From Medicago truncatula (Eukaryota > Streptophyta > Magnoliopsida > Fabales > Fabaceae), in contig NC_053045.1 of assembly GCF_003473485.1 (NCBI RefSeq), positions 64,109,994-64,173,993 of the forward strand: a stretch of 64,000 bases of DNA. The letters are read 5' to 3'. Positions within the stretch are counted from its first letter, which is position 1. Each line of letters starts with the position of its first letter. Under the pieces are notes generated by a model. It saw nothing but the letters and a program-made list of their open reading frames with translations, was not told where the DNA came from and did no database searches. Positions 48,236-59,701 of the stretch are shown here, piece after piece. The position numbers and the translations under genes are program-made.

Positions 48236-48810
48236 CATTGGAATATGAAATTAGGTTTCTAACAATCTCAATGGGAATACAACTATCTATCTACATTTTG
48301 GTGATTACATATGTCTTCTACATTCAATCTGATTACATAATTGAAAGCTGATAAGAGGGCAAGGTCGGCCATATCTTCGGGAAAGACTTCCCTAACCGCA
48401 GACGAGATGTCAGGCTCGACCAGTGGTGAATTCTTGTGACGTATTTTATTATGCTTGGAAGCAGCTTTCTGAGCAAGCTTCAAAAATCATGTCTGTTAAG
48501 ATAGTGTTCATCATCATATTAATGGCCTCAGCAGATATAGCAATGTCAGGTTGCACCTTCTTCAGAACTTGGTAGATGTATCTGTTCAACTTTAACATCT
48601 TCTTCTTCTTCTTCATTTTGATTTTCTTCTCTTTACCGGTCGTATCTTCAGTTCCATTTTGTGCGATGATTATAGGGTATTTATAGATTAAGCAGAATGT
48701 GGATTTGTTCGCTGTAAAAATGGGCTGATATTTGTTTGGGCCGAGGGAACAAAAAGGTAAGAAGATTACTCTTTAGGCTCTTTCAATTGCTAACATACAC
48801 CTCAAAATAC
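48236..48810. repeat. Duplicated block B carrying the second H2B-like pseudogene
   Basis: Same orientation as block A at 31945-32600, with similar 3' flank ('ggaatatgaaattaggttt') and 5' flank ('ttactctttaggct'). Confidence 0.75.
48283..48657 (-). pseudogene. Divergent histone H2B-like gene, copy B (frameshifted)
   Basis: On the minus strand, after a shifted ATG at 48657, the frame reads EDTTGKEKKIKMKKKKM, LKLNRYIYQVLKKVQPDIAI and SAEAINMMMNTILTDM. A 1 nt insertion (near 48485) follows, and the next frame gives MKLAQKAASKHNKIRHKNSP, LVEPDISSAVREVFPEDMAD and LALLSAF. The Gln codon lost in copy A is kept here. Like copy A it has the H2B alpha1-alpha2 wording but not the normal H2B C-terminal helix. 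Each copy carries different lesions, so they died independently after duplication. Confidence 0.75.
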
Positions 48811-49189
48811 AGAAAATAACTCCATCGGGTCCTAATTCAGTTCACTTTGTGATTGGGAGATAAATCTCGATTGCTAATTTTTGGATTGGTTCTCTGTTTA
48901 ACTGATTTAACAAAGCAGATCGTTTGCCCTCAAAATTTTCTTGGTTTTGATGTTTTTTTCTTGTTGTACATATGCCCAAAGCTATTTTAATGATGCATTC
49001 TACAAGGAGCACATTATTTTTTAACCAAGAATTATAATTTATACAAAATAAAATGAACTTTTTTGTCCTGAACTAAGAGTGAGGAAGACATCAAGGAGAA
49101 GCTTTGACATCCCGACTAGGTAGGCACCCCCAAAGTTATTTCAATATCCTCTGCCACTCACGCATATAAATATTACTAGGAAAAAAAAA
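48811..49189. other. Spacer, no gene
   Basis: Nothing recognised. Confidence 0.45.
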
Positions 49190-49615
49190 AGGAAAAATTT
49201 ATACAAGAGAGGGGGGACCAAACCAAAACCCTCTAAAAAAACAACGGAAAAAGAAAAGACGAAAAATCAAACAAAATTATGGAAAACGACTATATGGCAT
49301 GCCATATCTGTCCCTAAAGCACTCTTCCCTGATAAAATCAAGCAAAGCACCCCACCAAAAATATGAGAAGAAAGAACTTGAAGACCCAAAGTGAAACAAT
49401 TATGCAAGAAGGGCGCTAGAAGAATCTCCCTCAATCCAAAACGACCCAAGTGATTGACTACGTGCAACAAATTCCCTAGCAATAATGAATCCAAGCAAGT
49501 CAGCCTAAAAAATATATATGTCCCCCAATATAGAAGAGAATATGCCAAAATAAATGAGGAACTCATTCCATGATTGTTCGAAAAGAAGATCTTCATTAAG
49601 AACCCGGAGTTGGAG
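49190..49615 (-). mobile_element. LINE 3' fragment (RNase H-like region)
   Basis: A minus-strand frame gives FIIAREFVARSQSLGSFWIEGDSSSAL, here split as AREFVARSQSLGSF and WIEGDSSSALLA, the pattern of the plant LINE RNase H domain ('..A...A...G....W.E.DS...'). After it the sequence has the T-rich 3' trailer usual for these LINEs ('ggttttggtttggtcc'). Broken by frameshifts; family approximate. Confidence 0.55.
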
Positions 49616-49930
49616 GACCCTGAGACCGGGTTTTAATTATTGAGCGACTTGCCTTCTTTTTTTTGCGACTTCGATAAATACATAATGAAGGGTGCTTCTG
49701 GGTTGCTGCTGGTGTCTGTTAGAGTTTGCTTAATGATCTCTAAGTCCTTGTTCACATTCGAACAACAACGATGCTTCTTGAAAACAGAAAATGAACTTTT
49801 AACGAAGTTTTTTTTAGATCGATTACAAGTTTAACGGCTCTAAAATGTCATACCTTTGATAGATCCATTAAGCTACTTTGTTAAATTGGTTAAATTGGGA
49901 ACCAGTCTAAATCATAGTGAACACGAGTTA

Positions 49931-50103
49931 TGTAACACCCCGTTTTCCCAACGTAAAAATTTCATTTAATTAATCAAAGTAATTCACATAAACGGAATGT
50001 CACACTTTTTTTCTTAAAATCATAAACGGAATAATTAACTAATTATCCTTCAAAATTCAATAAAATAATCAAATAAAACAAATAATTCAAAGAGGGCGTT
50101 ACA
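49931..50103. mobile_element. Solo LTR of a small LTR element
   Basis: Begins TGTAACACCCCG and ends GGGCGTTACA (inverted TGTAAC/GTTACA ends), 173 bp, with a perfect 5 bp duplication agtta at 49926-49930 and 50104-50108. A lone LTR with matching flanks means the rest was lost by recombination between LTRs. No internal region remains. Family not determined; the LTR is short enough for a TRIM-type element. Confidence 0.85.
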
Positions 50104-50160
50104 AGTTATATTCCACATGCAAACAAAAATAGGACCTGCTGGAGGGTATTTTTTGAATTT

Positions 50161-50765
50161 TCAGATGCCCGTGGGCAATTAACCGTTTGGCCCGGCTTTT
50201 TTTTTCCAGCTTTTCTACGTTTTTAAGGAGAAGCTAGGTCAAACACAATATCAATAAAGTACCTTCGAAAAAAAGTATTTTTTTTTAAAATGCATAAAAT
50301 TGAATGGAATGAGCTTTAACCAAAAGTTGTTGAATGCTACTTCAAAAAACTATTTCTCCCCAATTTATTTCACAAGCACCTCTCTTCAACTCCCGCCGGC
50401 AACCTTTTGTTTTATTTTTTCAATATGCTTTTTTCTTCCATTTTTTTTTTTAACCGGTCCATTTAATTTTTTAATGAGGTTCCATTTAAGTTTATTATCT
50501 ATTTTTTTAAGGAATTTTATTATCTTTTTATCACTTATATATTAATTTCAATATCTTTTGATCATCACAACCTCGCAAATATTTGTATTCACGCTGTCAA
50601 TGAATGACACCGAATATTTTTATTCCCTTTCTTCAACCACGGAAATACACACACACGTTAGCGTTTAGAGTAATACTTTATGTTCCTCTTTCTGTTTTTT
50701 TTTTTTGTTATGCTAATGCGTATAATTTTTGTTAGTGTTGTGTAATGCGTATAATTATTTTTATA
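50161..50765 (-). repeat. Single inverted copy of the ~690 bp tandem unit
   Basis: Reverse-complement similarity to 61000-61560: gcttgtgaaataaattg, agtagcattcaacaactttt, atataagtgataaaaag, 'gattgtgtttgacctagcttctcc'-like wording. More diverged than the array copies are from each other. Confidence 0.7.
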
Positions 50766-51169
50766 AAATTTTGATTTTAATTAAAAGTACAAGTGTAGTT
50801 GCTTAAAAAAATTATACTTATATATAATTTACACATTTGTATTGTAACAAACTATGCATATTTTTTTCTTATTAAAAAAACTAAACATATCTTTTTCAAT
50901 GACACCAGCAATGTAACAAATATAATATTATATAATATAAATTCTTATCTTTTTGACCAACACTAAAAATATGGTATTCTTATAACAAAATTTGTTATAG
51001 AGTATAATTGGAAAAGATATTGTACAAATTTGTATTCATGTTACACAAAATAAACGTCATTGAGTAAATATAGTATTCGTAAAAATACATCTTTTATATT
51101 TTAAACATTTTTTCCCTTCAAAAAATATTTTAGACATTTTTTTATTTATTATGTTAATTCATAATGAAT

Positions 51170-51255
51170 TCAAAGTTTTTTTATTTATAGACAATGCATA
51201 AATATATGCAAGGTCCCGTGTTCGAACCCAGACACCACCAAAAAATAATAAATTC
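51170..51255 (+). mobile_element. SINE-like repeat
   Basis: 'tagacaatgcataaatatatgcaa', then 'tgttcgaaccca' (B-box) and an A-rich tail. Same family as 11289. Confidence 0.6.
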
Positions 51256-51871
51256 AAAGTTTTGTACAATATTTTGTCAAACAGCTTTTAACTCAAAAAT
51301 AATTTTAGAACTAAAAAAAAAAATAAAGAAACCAAACAGCTTTAGCCTTTTTCTTAAAGAGCTTTATTTTAACTTTGTTTTAAAGTAGTTTTTAGACCGA
51401 AAAAAAGTCTGACCAAACGGTACCTAAAGATGCATAAAGAGCAATCTTCAAAGGTAAAATCACATCTCCCTAGTTTTGACAAAAAAAACTCTCTCTAAAA
51501 TGAAATATAAACAAACGGAGTAGTTTTTTTTTCTCTAAGTAGTCAGTAAAACAAACAGAATAGTTGAATAACTGATCTATGCAGACTAAACTTTTAACCA
51601 AAAGTCATATTTTTTTGTTATATTTCTTGAATAGTTGAATATTTTTTGTTATATTTCATTTCAGGGCGAGTACCCTCTTTGAACTTAATTTTGTGTTACA
51701 AACATCTTTCTCAATAGTAAAAAAGTTTTTTCTCATATAAAGAATTGACTTAAAAATGTTTTTTTCATTGTCTAAATTTATTGGGTGAACTAGGCTAATG
51801 ATGTATTGTTGTCAAGTTCTTATGGTCTAATAGCATTCTTGTTGTGAACAAGTTTTAAAATACATTTATTT

Positions 51872-52108
51872 AGGACTTACTACAACAATTTGTATATATT
51901 ATTATTGCTTAAATCTATCAGATTGTCTATTAGGATTTACTCCAACAACTTGTATATATTATTATTGTTTACAAAATACACAATCAGAAGAGCATTTTTG
52001 ATAGATTTAAACAATAATAATATATACAAGTTGTTGGAGTAAGCCCTAATAGTCAATCTGATATATTAGATTTAAGCAATAATATATATAAGTTGTTGTA
52101 TAAGCCCT
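51872..52108. repeat. Long imperfect hairpin (~100 bp arms)
   Basis: The left arm (51872-51970) contains tactccaacaacttgtatat and pairs with atatacaagttgttggagta in the right arm (52001-52108). Each arm is itself two related ~55 bp halves. The loop is about 30 bp. It may be a foldback MITE or a hairpin-RNA source. Confidence 0.8.
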
Positions 52109-52797
52109 AATAGCCAATTTGTATTGATTGGGTTTGACTTTGTATCATGACATTAATGTATATTTATGAATTGGCTGGCACCGGTCACCAAAGAAATTTT
52201 GTTCACGTGGACGGAGTAGATGCATCATTACATTGCTTTATCGTGATCAGAAACACTTTTGGTACAATGGTTCTACGTTTCAAGAGGTAAACATATTAAT
52301 TCTTAAAGTATTTAAGTATGTGTTTAATTAGTGTTTAATCAAGATCCGTTTTAATGAGATTTGTTTTGCTAAGAGGATTAAAATTTTGAAAGAACCCCCT
52401 TGATATCCATTCACAAATAACATATAAAACAATAATATTTCCGTTATATTAATTTGAATGAATGAATATCGTTTAATGAGAGTTAAGAAAAAGTTTAAAA
52501 AGGATTGAAACATAAGGGATTTGGGTTCCACACATTAATAACCGTTATAGACCGCTCAATCTGAAATGAACAATTGAGAGATAACACTAGTAAAATCTGA
52601 GTCATTGGATCGTCCACCACGACAAAAAATGTGATAATCAATCAATCTTAAACATTTTAAGGTTTTTAGAATGGCCATTTGGAAGCATCGGAGACATTAT
52701 TGCCTGTATTTATGGATGATTTCTGAACTTCCTCAATCGACAACGTCTTCTTCTTCATGGTTAATTGAACGAAACGAAATTTGAACAACCTTGTCAG

Positions 52798-53814
52798 GTA
52801 TATCCAATCGTTTTCTTACACTACTTCTTCTTGTTCCTTTTAAAATTTCAATCGATATTATACTATTTCAATAATGTATTGTTGATATTGATTTATAGCC
52901 TATAACTATTACTCTATATTTTCTTTCTAATTAATCTGTAAACACATTAGTTTCTAACGTTGAATTTCAAATTTAATGGTAGTTGTAATTGTTAATGTTA
53001 ATTTGATCTACCAATTCATTTATATTGAATGAGACTCTGCTACTTCTTAGTTATTTGATTTCTTCTGCTATTTTTTTCATGAGAGCTTCATGGTTCTGAC
53101 TTCAGAACATGGTAGAAGAAAACTAAGCGTCTCTTTGGCTGAGTGCTCGCACTTTTTAACACTCACTCTAAAATACATGTGGGTCCTACTGTTATGGAAC
53201 TGGCCCCATGTAAAGTGGTGGGGCCACATGTATTTCACTCAATAATAAGAGAGTGAGTGGTGTAGGGTTGGGACCTTTCCGGTGTATTCCTCTCATGTAT
53301 GAATTGATTTATTTGAGTTTATTTACGGGTAAAACCACTTGTCAGGCAGTTTGAGAGAGTTTATGGAAACTACTTATGACATGTCTGTGAGTTGATTTTA
53401 GTTGATTTGCATAAAAACTTCATTCCATTGTTGTTGTCATCAAAAGAAACTCTACTACTACTTATCAGTTTTTTGATTTCTAGTACTATTTTCTTGAAGA
53501 GCTCTAAGCTTCCGAACATTACAAAAGAAAACTAAGGGTTTATCTGGATTGGTTTATTTGACCTTATTTACTTGAACACTTGTGGTCGTGGGACTATTTG
53601 AGAGAGCTTATGAGATGTCTATAAGTTGTTTTGAACTCGTTTCAATAAACTCTCCGCAATGACTTATTAAAATAGTTTATAACATGGAAATATACTGATT
53701 ACATTTTATATTTTCTTATAGAAATAGCTTATACATAAGCATTTATATAATAAGGGCATAATTAGTCTGTTTATCCAAACAGGGCCTAAGCATCTTAGAA
53801 CTTCAACTTTTCAG
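52798..53814 (+). other. Probable 5'UTR intron of TPK
   Basis: Donor cttgtcag|gtatatcc and acceptor cttttcag|gtaacgaa lie at good positions upstream of the ATG. Inside are two MITE-like repeats: near 53130-53280 (acatgtgggtcc / gggccacatgt) and 53527-53790 (actaagggttta / caaacagggcctaag). Inferred from splice consensus only. Confidence 0.5.
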
Positions 53815-53844
53815 GTAACGAATGAAGCATTAGGAAGTAAGTTG

Positions 53845-55461
53845 ATGGGCAGTGATGAAACTCAACAGCTATTGCTTTCAGAGTCAAGGGAACATTCTCT
53901 TCTCAATGAGAAGAATGACCTTCTTCAGAGAAGAAAACCGCGGTGTGGCGGCACTTCAGAGACAGATATCAATCTGCAGCAAGAACAGAATGGTGTCCTC
54001 CAATCCCCTTTATCTCCCCAATGTATAACTGAAAAACAAGAAGCAGAATTCAAGTTCAGGCTAGTGTTCTTGTGTTTAGCAGCATACCTAGGCACAGGTA
54101 CCTTATGTTTCTATCTAACAAGTTACCAAATTGAAGGCATAAAAACAAATGGATTTCTTGATGCCCTTTATTTCTGTGTTGTGACAATGACTACTGTTGG
54201 ATATGGAGATCTTGTTCCAAATAGCACTATAGCAAAACTCCTTGCATGCATTTATGTCTTCACTGGCATGGCTCTTGGTGGCTTAATTCTTAGCAAAGCA
54301 GCAGATTACATTGTTGAGAAACAGGAAATATTTCTTGCTGAGTCCATGTGCAAGGCTGAAAATTTTGGTCTACAAGAGGTTGCTAAAGAACTTGGAACTA
54401 AGAAAAGCAAATACAAGTTTGTGCTTGCAGTAGCCACTTTTTTTGTGCTCATGATTGCAGGAACTGTTTTTCTGTATTTTATTGAGAATCTAGATTTTGT
54501 GGATGCACTCTATTGTGTTTGTTCCACGGTCACAACTTTAGGTTATGGGGATAAGAGCTTCTCGACTGCTGCTGGTAGGATTTTTGCCGTGTTTTGGATA
54601 TTGAGCAGCACCATTTGCTTGGCTCAGTCTTTTGCTTATCTTGCTGAACTCTATACTGAAGATAGACAAAGATCACTGGCAAAAATGGTTCTCACCCGAA
54701 AATTATCACTCAGTGATCTTGAGGCAGCAGATCTTGACGGAGACAAAGCTGTCAGGTACTAAAATACACTAATAGATGAACTATTTTAACAGATACTTCA
54801 CAATTGCAGGGATATACTTTCCAATTCGCAATTATCAGAGATTATTTTGACTGATGCTTATAGCTTCGAGAACCAATTTACAAATTCACTCATAAGTTAT
54901 GAAGCACAGACACGATACGTGTATCTGATACCGCGATACGTCAATAATTGAAAAATATAAGATACGATACATTTAAGATACATATATAAAAAAATTAAAA
55001 TAAAATGGAAATTAAAATAAGTAATATCGGAATTTTTTATTTTTATTTTTTAATTAAAAAATTTCAGATATTCCTTCAATACGTATCAACCAACGGTGTA
55101 TCGGTGCTTCATAGCTCATAAGAAACGACAGTGCTAAGCTTATATTATAAATGTATGTATTCTTTTTATTTATATCATTTGCACCGGGAGATGCAGTGAG
55201 TTCATATTTATAACACCTCATCACTAGTGTTGCATTGATAGATTACTCCAATAATTTAGCTACACTAAGCAGTTAAATCCTCGTATTATTGATCAACAAT
55301 TTTTTCCCAGTGCTGCAGAGTTTGTTGTATACAAGTTGAAGGAAATGGGAAAGATCAACCAAGAAGATATTTCAGCAGTGATGGAGAGTTTTAGAAAACT
55401 AGACTGTGATCAATCAGGAACTCTGACTGAAGCTGATATCAGAAATTCTGAACTATCTTAA
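53845..55461 (+). CDS. TPK1: Two-pore potassium channel, TPK1-type
   Basis: Exons 53845-54755 and 55311-55461 (GT..AG) encode 353 aa; the start is the ATG at 53845. Four membrane spans and two pore loops are visible: TMTTVGYGDLVPN (filter 1) and TVTTLGYGDKSFS (filter 2). TM segments include FRLVFLCLAAYLGTGTLCF, LLACIYVFTGMALGGLIL, FVLAVATFFVLMIAGTVF and IFAVFWILSSTICLAQSF. Two C-terminal EF-hands follow, DLDGDKAVSAAE (split by the intron) and DCDQSGTLTEAD. TPK1 channels sit in the vacuole membrane and release K+ under Ca2+ control. The usual N-terminal 14-3-3 site (RSxSxP) is not evident: only RRKPRCGGTS is seen. A pseudogene fragment of this gene lies at 33889. Confidence 0.93.
54896..55115. 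mobile_element. MITE-like inverted repeat in the TPK intron
   Basis: The left ttatgaagcacagacacgat and right atcggtgcttcatagct form imperfect inverted ends around an AT-rich middle; the same wording occurs near 300-420. Intronic, so splicing removes it. Confidence 0.55.
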
Positions 55462-57837
55462 CATCATCTGCCTTACTACACACATCATGAATTTTAACTT
55501 AAATTATTGTCATTTTGTCGTTGTTAATTTTCAAAATTAATTGAAACTTAAAGTTAATGCTACCGAATAAACAAGTTTACACTTTTAATGAATGGTCTTA
55601 AAATGCAAAAAAAAAAACTAGATTTAATGAATACACATTTGAGCATTTATACCTTTATTTTCATTCATGTTTGTGGCCTTTATACTCATAGAATTGATGC
55701 AATGCAATGCAATTTTCTTTTTAGAATGTTTTGGTCTCTATCTAAACAAAGCGTGAAAGAGTGAAATGAGCTAAAAGCGAGCCTAAACAGTCAATACAAA
55801 GGAAATTTCTAGACTTGTCTATTTGGGAAGTAATCCAATTTGAGAAATGATATTTGTACAATCATTTTCTAACAATTTTTTGACAATTTTCTCTCTCATA
55901 CTCACATTATCTTCTTATTCTCTCTCTTCTTTTTTCTCTCTATTATTTTTGACCAATCAAAAGATAGAAAATTGAAGTTGTCATTATAATTGTACCAAAA
56001 AGTTGTACATATATCACTACTCATCTAATTTTGTGTGCAAAATTGGACGTTCACTATTTCCACATCTACGATGCGTTAAATCCCCTATACGGGTAAATAC
56101 AGGACAAAGAAGCACAAGACAACGCAATAAATTCGTTGAATAAGATAAGACAAACTTTTGCGGTATTGAATAATTTTGTCTCATGCAATTTTTGGTGGAC
56201 AAAAAACTATTTTACTATTTCAGACAACTTTGTATGAGACAAAAAGTTGTACTGAGTTATAATTAGAGATAAGAATTTCTGTTTTTGTCGTGTCTTTTAT
56301 TTCCAGTTTGTTTTGTCTTTAAAATAGTTTTACAAATCAAACATTGTAAATCTGAAATTGTCATATCTTAAGTTTCATTTTTTAGCGGATCAAACACTTC
56401 CCTAACTATAAAAATGTTGTCGTTTGACTAAAGTAGTCAATTTATCTGATTGCAAACTCCACATTGACCAATACGTAAATGACATATGCTTATGACATCA
56501 TCTATAAAATAACGTATTTTTAAATAATATAGTAATGTATTTTACTCCCTCCGTCCCACGTTAGATGACTCCGACACACGTACCAATGCATACGTTTTAT
56601 CTTTGATATCTTCAATTCTCTATTAAAAAAAATTATGAAAATTTTATATTTTAAAAATATTCATCGAGATGAATTCAACATCTTACATGATATTATTTAT
56701 TTTTGTGAATTAGTAGAAAAATATGGTCAAAAAATATTAAGTCAATAATATATATTATCAAATAGGTCATCTATTGAAGGACGGCATGAATAGTTTTTTT
56801 CTTAAACATTTTATTTTTAATCTACCTTAAAATACACGTAGAGAGGACTACCTGAAGCTTAGCTTGAACCCACTTTCATAATATCACTATCAAATACTAA
56901 TGGTTAGTAATAATGAAAGTCAAATATGTTAAATCATTTCATCAGAAAATTCAACTTTGAATGATGGTTTGACACAGCTATCTCTCTTGAAGTCATTGTT
57001 CATTTCGTTGTTGGTAAACCTTCTCTTTGTCGTGTACCAAAATATAACGACATTTGGCTTTGGCCTTGGCAGTGTTGTTCAGACACAGCTGAAGCCGTAG
57101 ACATTTTAAAAATAAAAAGGGTCTCGTTAACCGATACTCCTGGGGCACTGATTAAGGTAACTAAAAATGGAAGTTTTAAAACACTTTTTTTTTTTTATAT
57201 TTTTGAAGAGTTGACAGCATAAGTTCCAATACAATACTTATTACATTTAATTTCTTAATCAGTACCCCGAAGCACCGGTTAACATTTCCCTAATTATTTC
57301 TTATCACTCCATTTGATCATTATTAATCCACTTCCACTCACTCTATTTGATCATTATTAATCCATTTGAATTGATGTTGTGACAGTACCAAAAAAACACC
57401 TTAGAAGGTTCTAAAGTAAAACTTTTTTTATAATACAAACTAGTTACAAATTCGTGCGAACGGGTTCAATAACGTTATCGATAAAAAAAATCTTTGAAAG
57501 AAGAGATATTAAAACGAAGGAACATTGTGATTCATCATAAAATATGTATGAGCTGTTTAAGAGAGCATATAATCAGTTTATGATATTAGGAATTGACATA
57601 ATATTTAGGATGAAAACAATTGAAACCAATAAAGGAACCAATGATGTGTGAATTTACATATTATCCAAAATTATAAAAAAGAGTGTTGTTGTTATAGAGT
57701 TACCAAAAAATGTTTGATACCCATATTTACATCAAATGAAATCAAGCAAAGAAGTAGCATCGGTGAGTGAAGATAATCTAGTCTAGGATTAGAGTTAAGG
57801 TGATCTGTTCAACGTGTGGGTCATCAACACCAAATCT
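55462..57837. other. Spacer between TPK and the B3 pseudogene
   Basis: No gene. It contains a MITE (55842-56022), one end of a CTCCCTCCGTCCCA Stowaway-like element near 56544, and the 3' part of the duplicated B3 unit from about 57560. Confidence 0.5.
55842..56022. mobile_element. MITE, 'gagaaatgatatttgtacaa' family, copy 3
   Basis: 181 bp; ends gagaaatgatatttgtacaa and ttgtacatatatcactactc are inverted repeats. The flanks atccaattt / atctaattt agree at 8 of 9, fitting a Mutator-type target duplication. Best-preserved of three copies. Confidence 0.75.
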
Positions 57838-58710
57838 TTATTTGGAAACGACTTGAACGTGCATATTTTTAGGTGGCTTCTCTAGATCAAAAATTAACTT
57901 ATCACCTACCTCTAACATATGTTCTCGGCAAAATTTGAACCATTGACCGCCTAAGTATTTTTCGTAACTTGCTCTCTTTGCCGTTATCAAGCGACACTTA
58001 TACCTTTTTTGAGTTTGTTTGTCGATGAGTGTAATTTTTTTCCCTGTTCCTTTTAGAAATGTCATTGATATCTCATTTGAGAAGTGCTAGGTAAAAAACA
58101 AATTGCAGTGTTAATTAGAAGTTATATATATATACATTTCTAAAACATTTACCAAAACATTATAAAGATTTACTGTAGGAAAAGTGCATGTTTTATTAGA
58201 AAACAACATTACAATTAACATGATACTAATTGGAACCAATGAAGGAACCAACAATGTGCAGATTAATTTAACATAATAGTTAAGTTTATAAAAGAGATTG
58301 CAAGTTTCATATACTAACCAAAAAGGGATTTTTGTCAATATTTACACTAGACAAAATGAAAAGAGCAAATGACATCCCAAAGTCAAGATAATTTACGACT
58401 ACAGTCCAAAGCGATACGTCAAACTAGTAGAAGTTGAAATAGTTCAACAACAAAGATCTACTTTGGAACAACTCGAATTTGCAAGTTCTTCTGTGACTTT
58501 TCGAGATCAAAGATGAGCTTACCACCTTCTTCTATCACTCGTTATCTGCAGAAATTGAACCACTGCCCACCCAAGTAATTTTCATAGCTTGCTCTATCGG
58601 CGGTAATGAGGTGACAGTTATAATGTCTCTGTGTCTGGTCATCAATGAGAGTGATTATTTTGCGCTTTCCTTTCAGAATTGTTCTTGACACCTCGTTTGG
58701 GAAATGCTAA
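57560..58710. repeat. Tandem duplication of a ~620 bp unit (B3 exon plus 3' flank)
   Basis: Units about 57560-58090 and 58180-58710 share, besides the exon, flank words such as 'accaat.aaggaaccaa.gatgtg' and 'gtcaagataat'-like sequence. Boundaries approximate. Confidence 0.7.
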
Positions 58711-59360
58711 ACAGGAAAATAACTGCAATATTAGTCTAATGCATATTTACATGTATAAGATGTATGCAAATATAGTTACATATAATTTATAAAATAAAGG
58801 TAGCATAACTGATTTTAAGCTAAAGAAAATGTAGCATGACTTATAATTTATCTTGATATTATCTTCCTATAAAGTCTAGATAAATGCATGCATGAACATT
58901 ATATGTACCCCGTTGACCAATTAACATTGTTGAAATAAATGAAAATTAAGCATCACTTCCGCATGTGCATATACAACTAGAACAATTTGACATTAATGTC
59001 TTCGAACATTTGGTGCAACTCTCATAATACAATCCAAACTGGTTAGGATTGAATTTAGTTGTTTTTCAAATAGTGATGCAGTATGTTTCCTAACACAAAT
59101 TATGCGCATGAAATAAAGAATAATGCAATATGTATTTTTAATTTGTGCCTAAAAAAACTCAAAGCATGTTTGTGCATAAAAAAAAAGTAAACATTGACTA
59201 AGTTTATAAATTCAGCAATTGGCCTAACCTGAGACAGTTTGGAAAAATCGTTGTACGAAGTACGTTGAGAAGAAGTCGAACTCTGACTTAAGTTCTAACT
59301 GAAGCTTTGACTCTGAGCTTGAGAAGTGTTAAGGTCACGACAACAATTCAAGAAACATGG
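57838..59360 (-). pseudogene. REM-type B3 DNA-binding gene with duplicated last exon, broken
   Basis: Two tandem copies of a terminal B3 exon are seen. 58460-58706 reads HFPNEVSRTILKGKRKIITL, then LITADRASYENYLGGQWFNF and a TAA where the sister has GAA or CAT wording. 57838-58086 reads HFSNEISMTFLKGTGKKITL, then RASYEKYLGGQWFKFCREHM, LEVGDKLIFDLEKPP and a normal stop. Both follow an acceptor site. An upstream exon (about 59237-59360, donor CAG|GTTAGG) reads TSSQRTSYNDFSKLSQ, with an in-frame TAG before it. B3/REM proteins are plant nuclear transcription factors. The 3' copy is open on its own and could serve as an alternative last exon, but stops upstream argue against a working gene. Confidence 0.7.
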
Positions 59361-59701
59361 TAAAAAAACAATCAAATCGGATTGTGAAATTATAAGTTAC
59401 TCTAACACTGTACTGTGAAATCATAATGCAAACTTACTAAGTCTTAAACTTCTCAACAACCGGATGATGTAGGTTGATGAGCAGCCTCGAACCTGACCAA
59501 TTGTTACATATATTTGGGTTGCCATTGACTACAAAATGGAAGCAAAGAACTCAAGGTAAATAGATGGTAAATGATAAAGCTACGGAGTATTTTTCCCATA
59601 GTGTTACATCAACTATATTCCTACTACATAAGGAAAGACATCTTTCGGGTCATTATCAAACTTATACAAAATCATATCATCTGATGCTGACAAAATAGAA
59701 A
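59361..59701. other. Upstream side of the B3 pseudogene
   Basis: A minus-strand stretch at about 59430-59530 reads NICNNWSGSRLLINLHHPVV, possibly another decayed exon of the B3 gene. No splice pair is convincing. Confidence 0.35.

Larger units (their letters stand above)
50766..52700. other. Spacer upstream of TPK
   Basis: No gene. Contains a degraded SINE (51170-51255) and a long imperfect hairpin (51872-52108). Confidence 0.5.

Noticed and set aside
49267-49596. 109 aa minus-strand ORF
   Set aside because: A shifted frame through a LINE fragment.
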